This document shows, piece after piece, positions 10,201-23,562 of a stretch of 64,000 bases of DNA. Source of the DNA: Prosopocoilus inquinatus (lineage: Eukaryota > Arthropoda > Insecta > Coleoptera > Lucanidae); assembly GCA_036172665.1 (NCBI GenBank), contig JAYKNF010000021.1, positions 62,001-126,000 on the forward strand. The letters are read 5' to 3'. A program made the translations under genes and the position numbers. Position 1 is the stretch's first letter. The number at the start of each line of letters is the position of its first letter. Below the pieces are notes generated by a model, which did not search any database, had not been told where the DNA came from, and saw only the letters and a list, made by a program, of their open reading frames with translations.

Positions 10201-13200
10201 TATTTGACGTTTCGATGGACTCCAGTAACTCTGATGTGAGATACGACGTTTTCGGACGCAGCAGAAGCTGGAAATAGTTTTAAACGAAACAACACGCATT
10301 AGCGATGTTCCTGTGATGTATCAATCGATCCTTACTCATCTATCATGTTATTTGTCGTTTCGATGGCCTCCAGTAACTCTGATGTGAGATACGACGTTTT
10401 CGGACGCAGCAGAAGCTGGAAATAGTTTTAAATGAAACAACACGCATTAGCGATGTTCCTGTGATGTATCTAATCGATCCTTACTCATCTATCATGTTAT
10501 TTTACGTTTGGATGGACTCCAGTATCTCTGATGTGAGATACAAAGTTTTTGGACGCAGCAGAAGTTGGAAATAGTTTTAAACGAAACAACACGCATTAGC
10601 GATGTTCCTGTGATGTATCTAATCGATCCTTATCTACTATGTTATTTTACGTTTGGATGGACTCCAGTAACTCTGATGTGAGATACAAAGTTTTTGGACG
10701 CAGCAGTCAGCTGGAAATAGTTTTAAACGAAACAACACGCATTAGCGTTGTTCCTGTGATGTATCTAATCGATCCTTACTCATCTATCATGTTATTTGAC
10801 GTTTCGATGGACTCTAGTAATTCTGAAGAGAGATACGAAGTTTTTGGACGCAGCAGGAGCTGGAAATAGTTTTGAACGAAACAACACGTATTAGCGTTGT
10901 TCCTGTGATGTATCTAAACGATCCTTACTTATCTAACATGTTATTTGACGTTCGGATGGACTCCAGTAACTCTGATGTGTGATAGGAAATTTTCGGACGC
11001 AGCAGAAGCTGGAAATAGTTTTAAACGAAACAACACGCATTAGCGTTGTTCCTGTGATGTATCTAATCGATCCTTACTCATCTGTCATGTTATTTGACGT
11101 TTCGATGGACTCTAGTAATTCTGATGTGAGATACGAAGTTTTTGGACGCAGCAGGAGCTGGAAATAGTTTTAAACGAAACAACACGTATTAGCGTTGTTC
11201 CTGTGATGTATCTAATCGATCCTTACTCATCTATCATGTTATTTGACGTTTGGATGGACTCCAGTAACTCTGATGTGAGATACAAAGTTTATCGGAAGCA
11301 GCAGAAGCTGCAAATAGTTTTAAATGAAACAACACGCATTAGCGTTGTTCCTGTGATGTATCTTATCGATCCTTACTCATCTATCATGTTATTTGACGTT
11401 TGGACGGACACCAGCAACTCTGATGTGAGATACAAAGTTCTAGGACGCAGCAGAAGCTGGAAATAGTTTTGAACGAAACAACACGTATCAGCGTTGTTCC
11501 TGTGATGTATCTAAACGATCCTTAATTATCTAACATGTTATTTGACGTTTGGATGGACTCCAGTAAGTCTGATGTGAGATACGACGTTTTCGGACGCAGC
11601 AGCAACTGGAAATAGTTTTAAACGAAACAACACGTATTAGCGTTGTTCCTGTGATGTATCTAATCGATACTTACTCATCTATCATGTTATTTGACGTTTG
11701 GATGGACTCCAGTAACTCTGATGTGAGATACAAAGTTCTCGGACGCAGCAGTAGCTGGAAATAATTTTGAACGAAACAACACGTATTAGCGTTGTTCCTG
11801 TGATGTATCTAAGCGATCCTTACTTATCTAACATGTTATTTGACGTTTCGATGGACTCCAGTAACTCTGATGTGAGATACGACGTTTTCGGACGCAGCAG
11901 AAGCTGGAAATAGTTTTAAACGAAACAACACGCATTAGCGATGTTCCTGTGATGTATCAATCGATCCTTACTCATCTCTCATGTTATTTGTCGTTTCGAT
12001 GGCCTCCAGTAACTCTGATGTGAGATACGAGGTTTTCGGACGCAGCAGAAGCTGGAAATAGTTTTAAACGAAACGACACGCATTAGCGATGTTCCTGTGA
12101 TGTATCTAATCGATCCTTACTCATCTATCATGTTATTTTACGTTTGGATGGACTCCAGTAACTCTGATGTGAGATACAAAGTTTTTGGACGCAGCAGAAG
12201 CTGGAAATAGTTTTAAACGAAACAACACGCGTTAGCGATGTTCCTGTGATGTATCTAATCGATCCTTACTTATCTACAATGTTATTTTACGTTTGGATGG
12301 ACTCCAGTAACTCTGATGTGAGATACAAAGTTTTTGGACTCAGCAGGAGCTGGAAATAGTTTTAAACGAAACAACACGCATTAGCGTTGTTCCTGTGATG
12401 TATCTAATTGATCCTTACTCATCTATCATGTTATTTGACGTTTCGATGGGCTCTAGTAATTCTGAAGAGAGATACGAAGTTTTTGGACGCAGCAGGAGCT
12501 GGAAATAGTTTTAAACGAAATAACACGTATTAGCGTTGTTCCTGTGATGTATCTAATCGATCCTTACTTATATAGCATGTTATTTGACGTTTGAATGGAC
12601 TCCAGTAACTCTGATGTGAGATACAAAATTCTCGGACGCAGCAGAAGCTGGAAATAGTTTTGAACGAAACAACACGTATTAGCGTTGTTCCTGTGATGTA
12701 TCTAATCGATCCTTACTTATCTACTATGTTATTTGACGTTTCGATGGACTCCAGTAACTCTGATGTGAGATACGAAATTTTTGGACGCAGCAGGAGCTGG
12801 AAATAGTTTTAAACGAAACAACACGTATTAGCGTTGTTCCTGTGATGTATCTAATCGATCCTTACTCATCTATCATGTTATTTGACGTTTGGATGGACTC
12901 CAGTAACTCTGATGTGAGATACAAAGTTTATCGGAAGCAGCAGAAGCTGCAAATAGTTTTAAATGAAACAACACGCATTAGCGTTGTTCCTGTGATGTAT
13001 CTAATCGATCCTTACTCATCTATCATGTTATTTGACGTTTGGATGGACTCCAGTAACTCTGATGTGAGATACAAAGTTCTCGGACGCAGCAGTAGCTGGA
13101 AATAGTTTTGAACGTAACAACACGTATTAGCGTTGTTCCTGTGATGTATCTAAGCGATTCTTACTTATCTAACATGTTATTTGACGTTTGAATGGACTCC

Positions 13201-13897
13201 AGTAAGTCTGATGTAAGATACAAAGTTTTTGGACGCAGCAGGAGCTGGAAATAGTTTTAAACGAAACAACACGCATTAGCGTTGTTCCTGTGATGTATCT
13301 AATCGATTCTTACTTATCTAACATGTTATTTGACGTTTGGATGGACTCCAGTAAGTCTGATGTAAGATACAAAGTTCTCGGACGCAGCAGTTGCTGGATA
13401 TAGTTTTAAACGAAACAACACGCATTAGCGTTGTTCCTGTGATGTATCTAATCGATTCTTACTCATCTATCATGTTATTTGACGTTTCGATGGACTCTAG
13501 TAACTCTGATGTGAGATACGAAGTTTTTGGACGCAGCAGGAGCTGGAAATAGTTTTAAACGAAACAACACGCATTAGCGATGTTCCTGTGATGTATCAAT
13601 CGATCCTTACTCATCTATCATGTTATTTGTCGTTTCGATGGCCTCCAGTAACTCTGATGTGAGATACGACGTTTTCGGACGCAGCAGAAGCTGGAAATAG
13701 TTTTAAACGAAACAACACGCATTAGCGATGTTCCTGTGATGTATCTAATCGATCCTTACTCATCTATCATGTTATTTTACGTTTGGATGGACTCCAGTAA
13801 CTCTGATGTGAGATACAAAGTTTTTGGACGCAGCAGAAGCTGGAAATAGTTTTAAACGAAACAACACGCATTAGCGATGTTCCTGTGATGTATCTAA
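7231..13897 (+). repeat. Mixed monomers without a simple internal duplication
   Basis: This stretch is satellite throughout. The order of subtypes resembles that of the flanking regions, but I could not find a long constant-offset match inside it. It contains the leftmost example of the AAACTAAGCAAC monomer (near 8938), three 150-bp class tails (9505, 11288, 12927), a monomer with a 4-bp deletion (CGATCCTTATCTACTATG, near 10624) and, just after it, a one-base insertion (GCAGCAGTCAGCTGG, near 10700). The last two together explain the isolated 76-codon open frame at 10639-10869, which is not a gene. Confidence 0.85.
10639..10869 (+). other. Indel-generated 76-codon open frame, not a gene
   Basis: A single-base insertion, GCAGCAGTCAGCTGG, shifts the frame inside a 149-bp monomer. 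The frame therefore passes the monomer boundary and continues to the usual GGAAATAG stop of the next copy. It shows how a small indel opens a frame across a junction in this array. There is no homology or context for a protein. Confidence 0.85.
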
Positions 13898-15144
13898 TCG
13901 ATCCTTACTCATCTATCATGTTATTTGACGTTTCGATGGACTCTAGTAATTCTGAAGAGAGATACGAAGTTTTTGGACGCAGCAGGAGCTGGAAATAGTT
14001 TTAAACGAAATAACACGTATTAGCGTTGTTCCTGTGATGTATCTAATCGATCCTTACTTATATAGCATGTTATTTGACGTTTGAATGGACTCCAGTAACT
14101 CTGATGTGAGATACAAAGTTCTCGGCGCAGCAGAAGCTGGAAATAGTTTTGAACGAAACAACACGTATTAGCGTTGTTCCTGTGATGTATCTAATCGATC
14201 CTTACTTATCTACTATGTTATTTGACGTTTCGATGGACTCCAGTAACTCTGATGTGAGATACGAAATTTTTGGACGCAGCATGAGCTGGAAATAGTTTTA
14301 AACGAAACAACACGTATTAGCATTGTTCCTGTGATGTATCTAATCGATCCTTACTCATCTATCATGTTATTTGACGTTTGGATGGACTCCAGTAACTCTG
14401 ATGTGAGATACAAAGTTTATCGGAAGCAGCAGAAGCTGCAAATAGTTTTAAATGAAACAACACGCATTAGCGTTGTTCCTGTGATGTATCTTATCGATCC
14501 TTACTCATCTATCATGTTATTTGACGTTTCGATGGACTCTAGTAATTCTGAAGAGAGATACTAAGTTTTTGGACGCAGCAGGAGCTGGAAATAGTTTTAA
14601 ACGAAATAACACGTATTAGCGTTGTTCCTGTGATGTATCTAATCGATCCTTACTTATATAGCATGTTATTTGACGTTTGAATGGACTCCAGTAACTCTGA
14701 TGTGAGATACAAAGTTCTCGGCGCAGCAGAAGCTGGAAATAGTTTTGAACGAAACAACACGTATTAGCGTTGTTCCTGTGATGTATCTAATCGATCCTTA
14801 CTTATCTACTATGTTATTTGACGTTTCGATGGACTCCAGTAACTCTGATGTGAGATACGAAATTTTTGGACGCAGCATGAGCTGGAAATAGTTTTAAACG
14901 AAACAACACGTATTAGCATTGTTCCTGTGATGTATCTAATCGATCCTTACTCATCTATCATGTTATTTGACGTTTGGATGGACTCCAGTAACTCTGATGT
15001 GAGATACAAAGTTTATCGGAAGCAGCAGAAGCTGCAAATAGTTTTAAATGAAACAACACGCATTAGCGTTGTTCCTGTGATGTATCTTATCGATCCTTAC
15101 TCATCTATCATGTTATTTGACGTTTCGATGGACTCTAGTAACTC
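13898..15144 (+). repeat. 4-mer (596-bp) tandem duplication
   Basis: About 13898-14548 matches about 14494-15144 at an offset of 596 bp. Shared rare variants are CTCGGCGCAGC with one base missing (14121 and 14717), GCAGCATGAGCTGG (near 14278 and 14874) and GTATTAGCATTG (near 14314 and 14910). One 148-bp and one 150-bp monomer in the unit bring it back to exactly four times 149. The second copy has a private ATACTAAG, against ATACGAAG in the first, near 14558. Confidence 0.9.
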
Positions 15145-16259
15145 TGATGTGAGATACGAAGTTTTTGGACGCAGCAGGAGCTGGAAATAGTTTTAAACGA
15201 AACAACACGCATTAGCGATGTTCCTGTGATGTATCAATCGATCCTTACTCATCTATCATGTTATTTGTCGTTTCGATGGCCTACAGTAACTCTGATGTGA
15301 GATACGACGTTTTCGGACGCAGCAGAAGCTGGAAATAGTTTTAAACGAAACAACACGCATTAGCGATGTTCCTGTGATGTATCTAATCGATCCTTACTCA
15401 TCTATCATGTTATTTTACGTTTGGATGGACTCCAGTAACTCTGATGTGAGATACAAAGTTTTTGGACGCAGCAGAAGCTGGAAATAGTTTTAAACGAAAC
15501 AACACGCATTAGCGATGTTCCTGTGATGTATCTAATCGATCCTTACTTATCTACTATGTTATTTTACGTTTGGATGGACTCCAGTAACTCTGATGTGAGA
15601 TACAAAGTTTTTGGACGCAGCAGGAGCTGGAAATAGTTTTAAACGAAACAACACGCATTAGCGTTGTTCCTGTGATGTATCTAATCGATCCTTACTCATC
15701 TATCATGTTATTTGACGTTTCGATGGACTCTAGTAATTCTGAAGAGAGATACGAAGTTTTTGGACGCAGCAGGAGCTGGAAATAGTTTTAAACGAAATAA
15801 CACGTATTAGCGTTGTTCCTGTGATGTATCTAATCGATCCTTACTTATATAGCATGTTACTTGACGTTTGAATGGACTCCAGTAACTCTGATGTGAGATA
15901 CAAAGTTCTCTGACGCAGCAGAAGCTGGAAATAGTTTTGAACGAAACAACACGTATTAGCGTTGTTCCTGTGATGTATCTAATCGATCCTTACTCATCTA
16001 TCATGTTATTTGACGTTTGGATGGACTCCAGTAACTCTGATGTGAGATACAAAGTTCTCGGACGCAGCAGTAGCTGGAAATAGTTTTGAACGTAACAACA
16101 CGTATTAGCGTTGTTCCTGTGATGTATCTAAGCGATTCTTACTTATCTAACATGTTATTTGACGTTTGAATGGACTCCAGTAAGTCTGATGTAAGATACA
16201 AAGTTTTTGGACGCAGCAGTAGCTGGAAATAGTTTTGAACGTAACAACACGTATTAGCG
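15145..16259 (+). repeat. Satellite monomers between duplications
   Basis: Ordinary monomers in the common subtype order: the 148-bp class, then the GCGATG types, then the GAAGAGAG type, then the TATATAGCATG type. One copy has CATGTTACTTGACG (near 15853) and one has CTCTGACGCAGC (near 15907). A GTAAGTCTGATGTAAG monomer at about 16190 is followed by a second GAACGTAAC monomer, a duplication of one monomer type. Nothing else is visible. Confidence 0.8.
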
Positions 16260-19200
16260 TTGTTCCTGTGATGTATCTAATCGATCCTTACTTATCTACT
16301 ATGTTATTTGACGTTTCGATGGACTCCAGTAACTCTGATGTGAGATACGAAATTTTTGGACGCAGCAGGAGCTGGAAATAGTTTTAAACGAAACAACACG
16401 TATTAGCGTTGTTCCTGCGATGTATCTAATCGATCCTTACTCATCTATCATATTATTTGACGTTTGGATGGACTCCAGTAACTCTGATGTGAGATACAAA
16501 GTTCTCGGACGCAGCAGTAGCTGGAAATAGTTTTGAACGTAACAACACGTATTAGCGTTGTTCCTGTGATGTATCTAAGCGATTCTTACTTATCTAACAT
16601 GTTATTTGACGTTTGAATGGACTCCAGTAAGTCTGATGTAAGATACAAAGTTTTTGGACGCAGCAGGAGCTGGAAATAGTTTTAAACGAAACAACACTCA
16701 TTAGCGTTGTTCCTGTGATGTATCTAATCGATTCTTACTCATCTATCATGTTATTTGACGTTTCGATGGACTCCAGTAACTCTGAAGTGAGATACGAAGT
16801 TCTCGGACGCAGCTGAAGCTGGAGATAGTTTTAAACGAAACAACTCGTATTAGCGTTGTTCCTGTGCTGTATCTAATCGATCCTTACTTATCTATCATGT
16901 TATTTGTCGTTTCGATGGACTCCAGTATCTCTGATGTGAGATACGACGTTTTCGGACGCAGCAGAAGCTGGAAATAGTTTTAAACTAAGCAACACGCATT
17001 GGCCATGTTCCAGTGATGTATCTAATCGATCCTTACTCATTTATCATGTTATTTTACGTTTGGATGGACTCCAGTAACTCCGATGTGAGATACAAAGTTT
17101 TTGGACGCAGCAGGAGCTGGAAATAGTTTTAAACGAAACAACACGTATTAGCGTTGTTCCTGTGATGTATCCAATCGATCGTTACTTATCTACTATGTTA
17201 TTTGACGTTTCGATGGACTCCAGTAACTCTGATGTGAGATACGAAATTTTCGGACGCAGCAGAAGCTGGAAATAGTTTTAAACGAAACAACACGCATTAG
17301 CGTTGTTCCTGTGATGTATCTAATCGATCCTTACTCATCTATCATGTTATTTGACGTTTCGATGGACTCTAGTAATTCTGATGTGAGATACGAAGTTCTT
17401 GGACGCAGCAGGAGCTGGAAATAGTTTTAAACGAAACAACACGTATTAGCGTTGTTCCTGTGATGTGTCTAATCGATTCTTACTCATCCATCATGTTATT
17501 TGACGTTTGGATGGACTCCAGTAACTCTGATGTGAGATACAAAGTTTATCGGACGCAGCAGAAGCTGCAAATAGTTTTAAATGAAACAACACGCATTAGC
17601 GTTGTTCTTGTGATGTATCTAATCGATCCTTACTCATCTATCACGTTATTTGACGTTTCGATGGACTCTAGTAACTCTGATGGGAGATACGAAGTTTTTG
17701 GACGCAGCAGGAGCTGGAAATAGTTTTAAACGAAACAACACGCATTAGCGTTGTTCCTGTGATGTATCTAATCGATCCTTACTCATCTATCATGTTATTT
17801 GACGTTTCGATGGACTCTAGTAATTCTGAAGAGAGATACGAAGTTTTTGGACGCAGCAGGAGCTGGAAATAGTTTTAAACGAAATAACACGTATTAGCGT
17901 TGTTCCTGTGATGTATCTAATCGATCCTTACTTATATAGCATGTTATTTGACGTTTGAATGGACTCCAGTAACTCTGATGTGAGATACAAAGTTTTCGGA
18001 CGCAGCAGAAGCTGGAAATAGTTTTGAACGAAACAACACGTATTAGCGTTGTTCCTGTGATGTATCTAATCGATCCTTACTTATCTACTATGTTATTTGA
18101 CGTTTCGATGGACTCCAGTAACTCTGATGTGAGATACGAAATTTTTGGACGCAGCAGGAGCTGGAAATAGTTTTAAACGAAACAACACGCATTAGCGATG
18201 TTCCTGTGATGTATCTAATCGATCCTTACTTATCTACTATGTTATTTTACGTTTGGATGGACTCCAGTAACTCTGATGTGAGATACAAAGTTTTTGGACG
18301 CAGCAGGAGCTGGAAATAGTTTTAAACGAAACAACACGCATTAGCGTTGTTCCTGTGATGTATCTAATCGATCCTTACTCATCTATCATGTTATTTGACG
18401 TTTCGATGGACTCTAGTAATTCTGAAGAGAGATACGAAGTTTTTGGACGCAGCAGGAGCTGGAAATAGTTTTAAACGAAATAACACGTATTAGCGTTGTT
18501 CCTGTGATGTATCTAATCGATCCTTACTTATATAGCATGTTACTTGACGTTTGAATGGACTCCAGTAACTCTGATGTGAGATACAAAGTTCTCGGACGCA
18601 GCAGAAGCTGGAAATAGTTTTGAACGAAACAACACGTATTAGCGTTGTTCCTGTGATGTATCTAATCGATCCTTACTTATCTACTATGTTATTTGACGTT
18701 TCGATGGACTCCAGTAACTCTGATGTGAGATACGAAATTTTTGGACGCAGCAGGAGCTGGAAATAGTTTTAAACGAAACAACACGTATTAGCGTTGTTCC
18801 TGTGATGTATCTAATCGATCCTTACTCATCTATCATGTTATTTGACGTTTGGATGGACTCCAGTAACTCTGATGTGAGATACAAAGTTCTCGGACGCAGC
18901 AGTAGCTGGAAATAGTTTTGAACGTAACAACACGTATTAGCGTTGTTCCTGTGATGTATCTAAGCGATTCTTACTTATCTAACATGTTATTTGACGTTTG
19001 AATGGACTCCAGTAAGTCTGATGTAAGATACAAAGTTTTTGGACGCAGCAGGGGCTGGAAATAGTTTTAAACGAAACAACACGCATTAGCGTTGTTCCTG
19101 TGATGTATCTAATCGATTCTTACTAATCTATCATGTTATTTTACGTTTCGATGGACTCCAGTAACTCTGAAGTGAGATACGAAGTTCTCGGACGCAGCTG

Positions 19201-20575
19201 AAGCTGGAGATAGTTTTAAACGAAACAACTCGTATTAGCGTTGTTCCTGTGCTGTATCTAATCGATCCTTACTTATCTATCATGTTATTTGTCGTTTCGA
19301 TGGACTCCAGTATCTCTGATGTGAGATACGACGTTTTCGGACGCAGCAGAAGCTGGAAATAGTTTTAAACTAAGCAACACGCATTTGCCATGTTCCTGTG
19401 ATGTATCTAATCGATCCTTACTCATTTATCATGTTATTTTAGGTTTGGATGGACTCCAGTAACTCCGATGTGAGATACAAAGTTTTTGGACGCAGCAGGA
19501 GCTGGAAATAGTTTTAAACGAAACAACACGTATTAGCGTTGTTCCTGTGATGTATCCAATCGATCCTTACTTATCTACTATGTTATTTGACGTTTCGATG
19601 GACTCCAGTAACTCTGATGTGAGATACGAAATTTTCGGACGCAGCAGAATCTGGAAATAGTTTTAAACGAAACAACACGCATTAGCGTTGTTCCTGTGAT
19701 GTATCTAATCGATCCTTACTCATCTATCATGTTATTTGACGTTTCGATGGACTCTAGTAATTCTGATGTGAGATACGAAGTTCTTGGACGCAGCAGGAGC
19801 TGGAAATAGTTTTAAACGAAACAACACGTATTAGCGTTGTTCCTGTGATGTGTCTAATCGATTCTTACTCATCTATCATGTTATTTGACGTTTGGATGGA
19901 CTCCAGTAACTCTGATGTGAGATACAAAGTTTATCGGACGCAGCAGAAGCTGCAAATAGTTTTAAATGAAACAACACGCATTAGCGTTGTTCCTGTGATG
20001 TATCTAATCGATCCTTACTCATCTATCATGTTATTTGACGTTTCGATGGACTCTAGTAACTCTGATGTGAGATACGAAGTTTTTGGACGCAGCAGGAGCT
20101 GGAAATAGTTTTAAACGAAACAACACGCATTAGCGTTGTTCCTGTGATGTATCTAATCGATCCTTACTCATCTATCATGTTATTTGACGTTTCGATGGAC
20201 TCTAGTAATTCTGAAGAGAGATACGAAGTTTTTGGACGCAGCAGGAGCTGGAAATAGTTTTAAACGAAATAACACGTATTAGCGTTGTTCCTGTGATGTA
20301 TCTAATCGATCCTTACTTATATAGCATGTTATTTGACGTTTGAATGGACTCCAGAAACTCTGATGTGAGATACAAAGTTCTCGGACGCAGCAGAAGCTGG
20401 AAATAGTTTTGAACGAAACAACACGTATTAGCGTTGTTCCTGTGATGTATCTAATCGATCCTTACTTATCTACTATGTTATTTGACGTTTCGATGGACTC
20501 CAGTAACTCTGATGTGAGATACGAAATTTTTGGACGCAGCAGGAGCTGGAAATAGTTTTAAACGAAACAACACGT
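16260..20575 (+). repeat. 16-mer (2,385-bp) tandem duplication
   Basis: About 16260-18190 matches about 18645-20575 at an offset of 2,385 bp (16 x 149 plus one base for the 150-bp monomer). Shared rare variants include AACAACTCGTATTAGCG (16839 and 19224), CTCCAGTATCTCTG (near 16920 and 19305), CTCATTTATCATG (near 17036 and 19421), GAAGTTCTTGG (near 17391 and 19776) and GATGTGTCTAATCG (17462 and 19847). Private changes are present, for example TTCTTGTG near 17606 in the first copy and TTTTAGG near 19438 in the second, so this is not a simple assembly copy. Confidence 0.88.
16811..17280 (+). repeat. Exemplar of the recurring CTAAGCAAC four-monomer cassette
   Basis: Four linked monomer types in fixed order: a tail GCAGCTGAAGCTGGAGATAG; a monomer with GTGCTGTATC, TTTGTCGTTTCG and CGACGTTTTCGG; a monomer with AAACTAAGCAACACG, CCATGTTCC and AACTCCGATG; and a monomer with GTATCCAATCG and CGAAATTTTCGG. 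The first tail occurs near 8920 (partial cassette), 16811, 19200, 23220, 25140, 26138, 30463, 32380, 33380, 38447, 44850, 45596, 48423, 54685, 59296 and 62279. Some copies are incomplete or joined to other types. The CTAAGC monomer lacks the ACGAAAC element found in most others. Confidence 0.85.
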
Positions 20576-22164
20576 ATTAGCGTTGTTCCTGTGATGTATC
20601 TAATCGATCCTTACTCATCTATCATGTTATTTGACGTTTGGATGGGCTCTAGTAATTCTGATGTGAGATGCGAAGTTTTTGGACGCAGCAGGAGCTGGAA
20701 ATAGTTTTAAATGAAACAACACGTATTAGCGTTGTTCCTGTGATGTATCTAATCGATCCTTACTCATCTATCATGTTATTTGACGTTTGGATGGACTCCA
20801 GTAACTCTGATGTGAGATACAAAGTTCTCGGACGCAGCAGTAGCTGGAAATAGTTTTGAACGTAACAACACGTATTAGCGTTGTTCCTGTGATGTATCTA
20901 AGCGATTCTTACTTATCTAACATGTTATTTGACGTTTGAATGGACTCCAGTAAGTCTGATGTAAGATGCAAAGTTTTTGGACGCAGCAGGAGCTGGAAAT
21001 AGTTTTAAACGAAACAACACGCATTAGCGTTGTTCCTGTGATGTATCTAATCGATTCTTACTTATCTAACATGTTATTTGACGTTTGGATGGACTCCAGT
21101 AAGTCTGATGTAAGATACAAAGTTCTCGGACGCAGCAGTTGCTGGAAATAGTTTTAAACGAAACAACACGCATTAGCGTTGTTCCTGTGATGTATCTAAT
21201 CGATTCTTACTCATCTATCATGTTATTTGACGTTTCGATGGACTCTAGTAACTCTGATGTGAGATACGAAGATTTTGGACGCAGCAGGAGCTGGAAATAT
21301 TTTTAAACGAAACAACACGCATAAGCGATGTTCCTGTGATGTATCAATCGATCCTTACTCATCTAACATGTTATTTGTCGTTTCGATGGCCTCCAGTAAC
21401 TCTGATGTGAGATACGACGTTTTCGGACGCAGCAGAAGCTGGAAATAGTTTTAAACGAAATAACACGCATTAGCGATGTTCCTGTGATGTATCTAATCGA
21501 TCCTTACTCATCTATCATGTTATTTTACGTTTGGATGGACTCCAGTAACTCTGATGTGAGATACAAAGTTTTTGGATGCAGCAGAAGCTGGAAATAGTTT
21601 TAAACGAAACAACACGCATTAGCGATGTTCCTGTGATGTATCTAATCGATCCTTACTTATCTACTATGTTATTTTACGTTTGGATGGACTCCAGTAACTC
21701 TGATGTGAGATACAAAGTTTTTGGACGCAGCAGGAGCTGGAAATAGTTTTAAACGAAACAACACGCATTAGCGTTGTTCCTGTGATGTATCTAATCGATC
21801 CTTACTCATCTATCATGTTATTTGACGTTTCGATGGACTCTAGTAATTCTGAAGAGAGATACGAAGTTTTTGGACGCAGCAGGAGCTGGAAATAGTTTTA
21901 AACGAAATAACACGTATTAGCGTTGTTCCTGTGATGTATCTAATCGATCCTTACTTATATAGCATGTTATTTGACGTTTGAATGGACTCCAGTAACTCTG
22001 ATGTGAGATACAAAATTCTCGGACGCAGCAGAAGCTGGAAATAGTTTTGAACGAAACAACACGTATTAGCGTTGTTCCTGTGATGTATCTAAGCGATTCT
22101 TACTTATCTAACATGTTATTTGACGTTTGAATGGACTCCAGTAAGTCTGATGTAAGATACAAAG
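20576..22164 (+). repeat. Satellite monomers between duplications
   Basis: Satellite throughout. Two monomers carry GAGATGCGAAG and AAGATGCAAAG (near 20667 and 20965), where a T-to-G-type change in GATAC creates an ATG and hence the short open frames at 20668-20853 and 20966-21151; neither is a gene. Private variants such as GAAGATTTTGG (near 21268) and GCATAAGCG (near 21320) mark this stretch. No long internal duplication was found. Confidence 0.8.
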
Positions 22165-23433
22165 TTTTTGGACGCAGCAGGAGCTGGAAATAGTTTTAAA
22201 CGAAACAACACGCATTAGCGTTGTTCCTGTGATGTATCTAATCGATTCTTACTTATCTAACATGTTATTTGACGTTTGGATGGACTCCAGTAAGTCTGAT
22301 GTAAGATACAAAGTTCTCGGACGCAGCAGTTGCTGGAAATAGTTTTAAACGAAACAACACGCATTAGCGTTGTTCCTGTGATGTATCTAATCGATTCTTA
22401 CTCATCTATCATGTTATTTGACGTTTCGATGGACTCCAGTAACTCTGATGTGAGATACAAAGTTTTTGGACGCAGCAGAAGCTGGAAATAGTTTTAAACG
22501 AAACAACATGCATTAGCGATGTTCCTGTGATGTATCTAATCGATCCTTACTTATCTACTATGTTATTTTACGTTTGGATGGACTCCAGTAACTCTGATGT
22601 GAGATACAAAGTTTTTGGACGCAGCAGGAGCTGGAAATAGTTTTAAACGAAACAACACGCATTAGCGTTGTTCCTGTGATGTATCTAATCGATCCTTACT
22701 CATCTATCATGTTATTTGACGTTTCGATGGACTCTAGTAATCCTGAAGAGAGATACGAAGTTTTTGGACGCAGCAGGAGCTGGAAATAGTTTTAAACGAA
22801 ATAACACGTATTAGCGTTGTTCCTGTGATGTATCTAATCGATCCTTACTTATATAGCATGTTATTTGACGTTTGAATGGACTCCAGTAACTCTGATGTGA
22901 GATACAAAGTTCTCGGACGCAGCAGAAGCTGGAAATAGTTTTGAACGAAACAACACGTATTAGCGTTGTTCCTGTGATGTATCTAAGCGATTCTTACTTA
23001 TCTAACATGTTATTTGACGTTTGAATGGACTCCAGTAAGTCTGATGTAAGATACAAAGTTCTCGGACGCAGCAGTTGCTGGAAATAGTTTTAAACGAAAC
23101 AACACGCATTAGCGTTGTTCCTGTGATGTATCTAATCGATTCTTACTCATTTATCATGTTATTTGACGTTTCGATGGACTCCAGTAACTCTGAAGTGAGA
23201 TACGAAGTTCTCGGACGCAGCTGAAGCTGGAGATAGTTTTAAACGAAACAACACGTATTAGCGTTGTTCCTGTGCTGTATCTAATCGATCCTTACTTATC
23301 TATCATGTTATTTGTCGTTTCGATGGACTCCAGTAACTCTGATGTGAGATACGACGTTTTCGGACGCAGCAGAAGCTGGAAATAGTTTTAAACTAAGCAA
23401 CACGCATTGGCCATGTTCCTGTGATGTATCTAA

Positions 23434-23562
23434 TCGATCCTTACTCATCTATCATGTTATTTTAACTCTGAGGTGAGATACAAAGTTCTTGGACGCAGCA
23501 GGAGCTGGAAATAGTTTTAAACGAAACAACACGCATTAGCGTTGTTCCTGTGATGTATCTAA
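23434..23562 (+). repeat. Short monomer with a 20-bp internal deletion
   Basis: The run TGTTATTTTAACTCTG joins the TTTTA of a TTTTACG-type monomer directly to AACTCTG. It lacks the 20 bp that include GTTTGGATGGACTCC. TA is present at both deletion edges, a 2-bp microhomology. The same deletion recurs at about 30705. This copy also has GAGGTGAG where the other keeps GATGTGAG, so the deletion is older than the block duplication. The boundaries given are approximate. Confidence 0.8.
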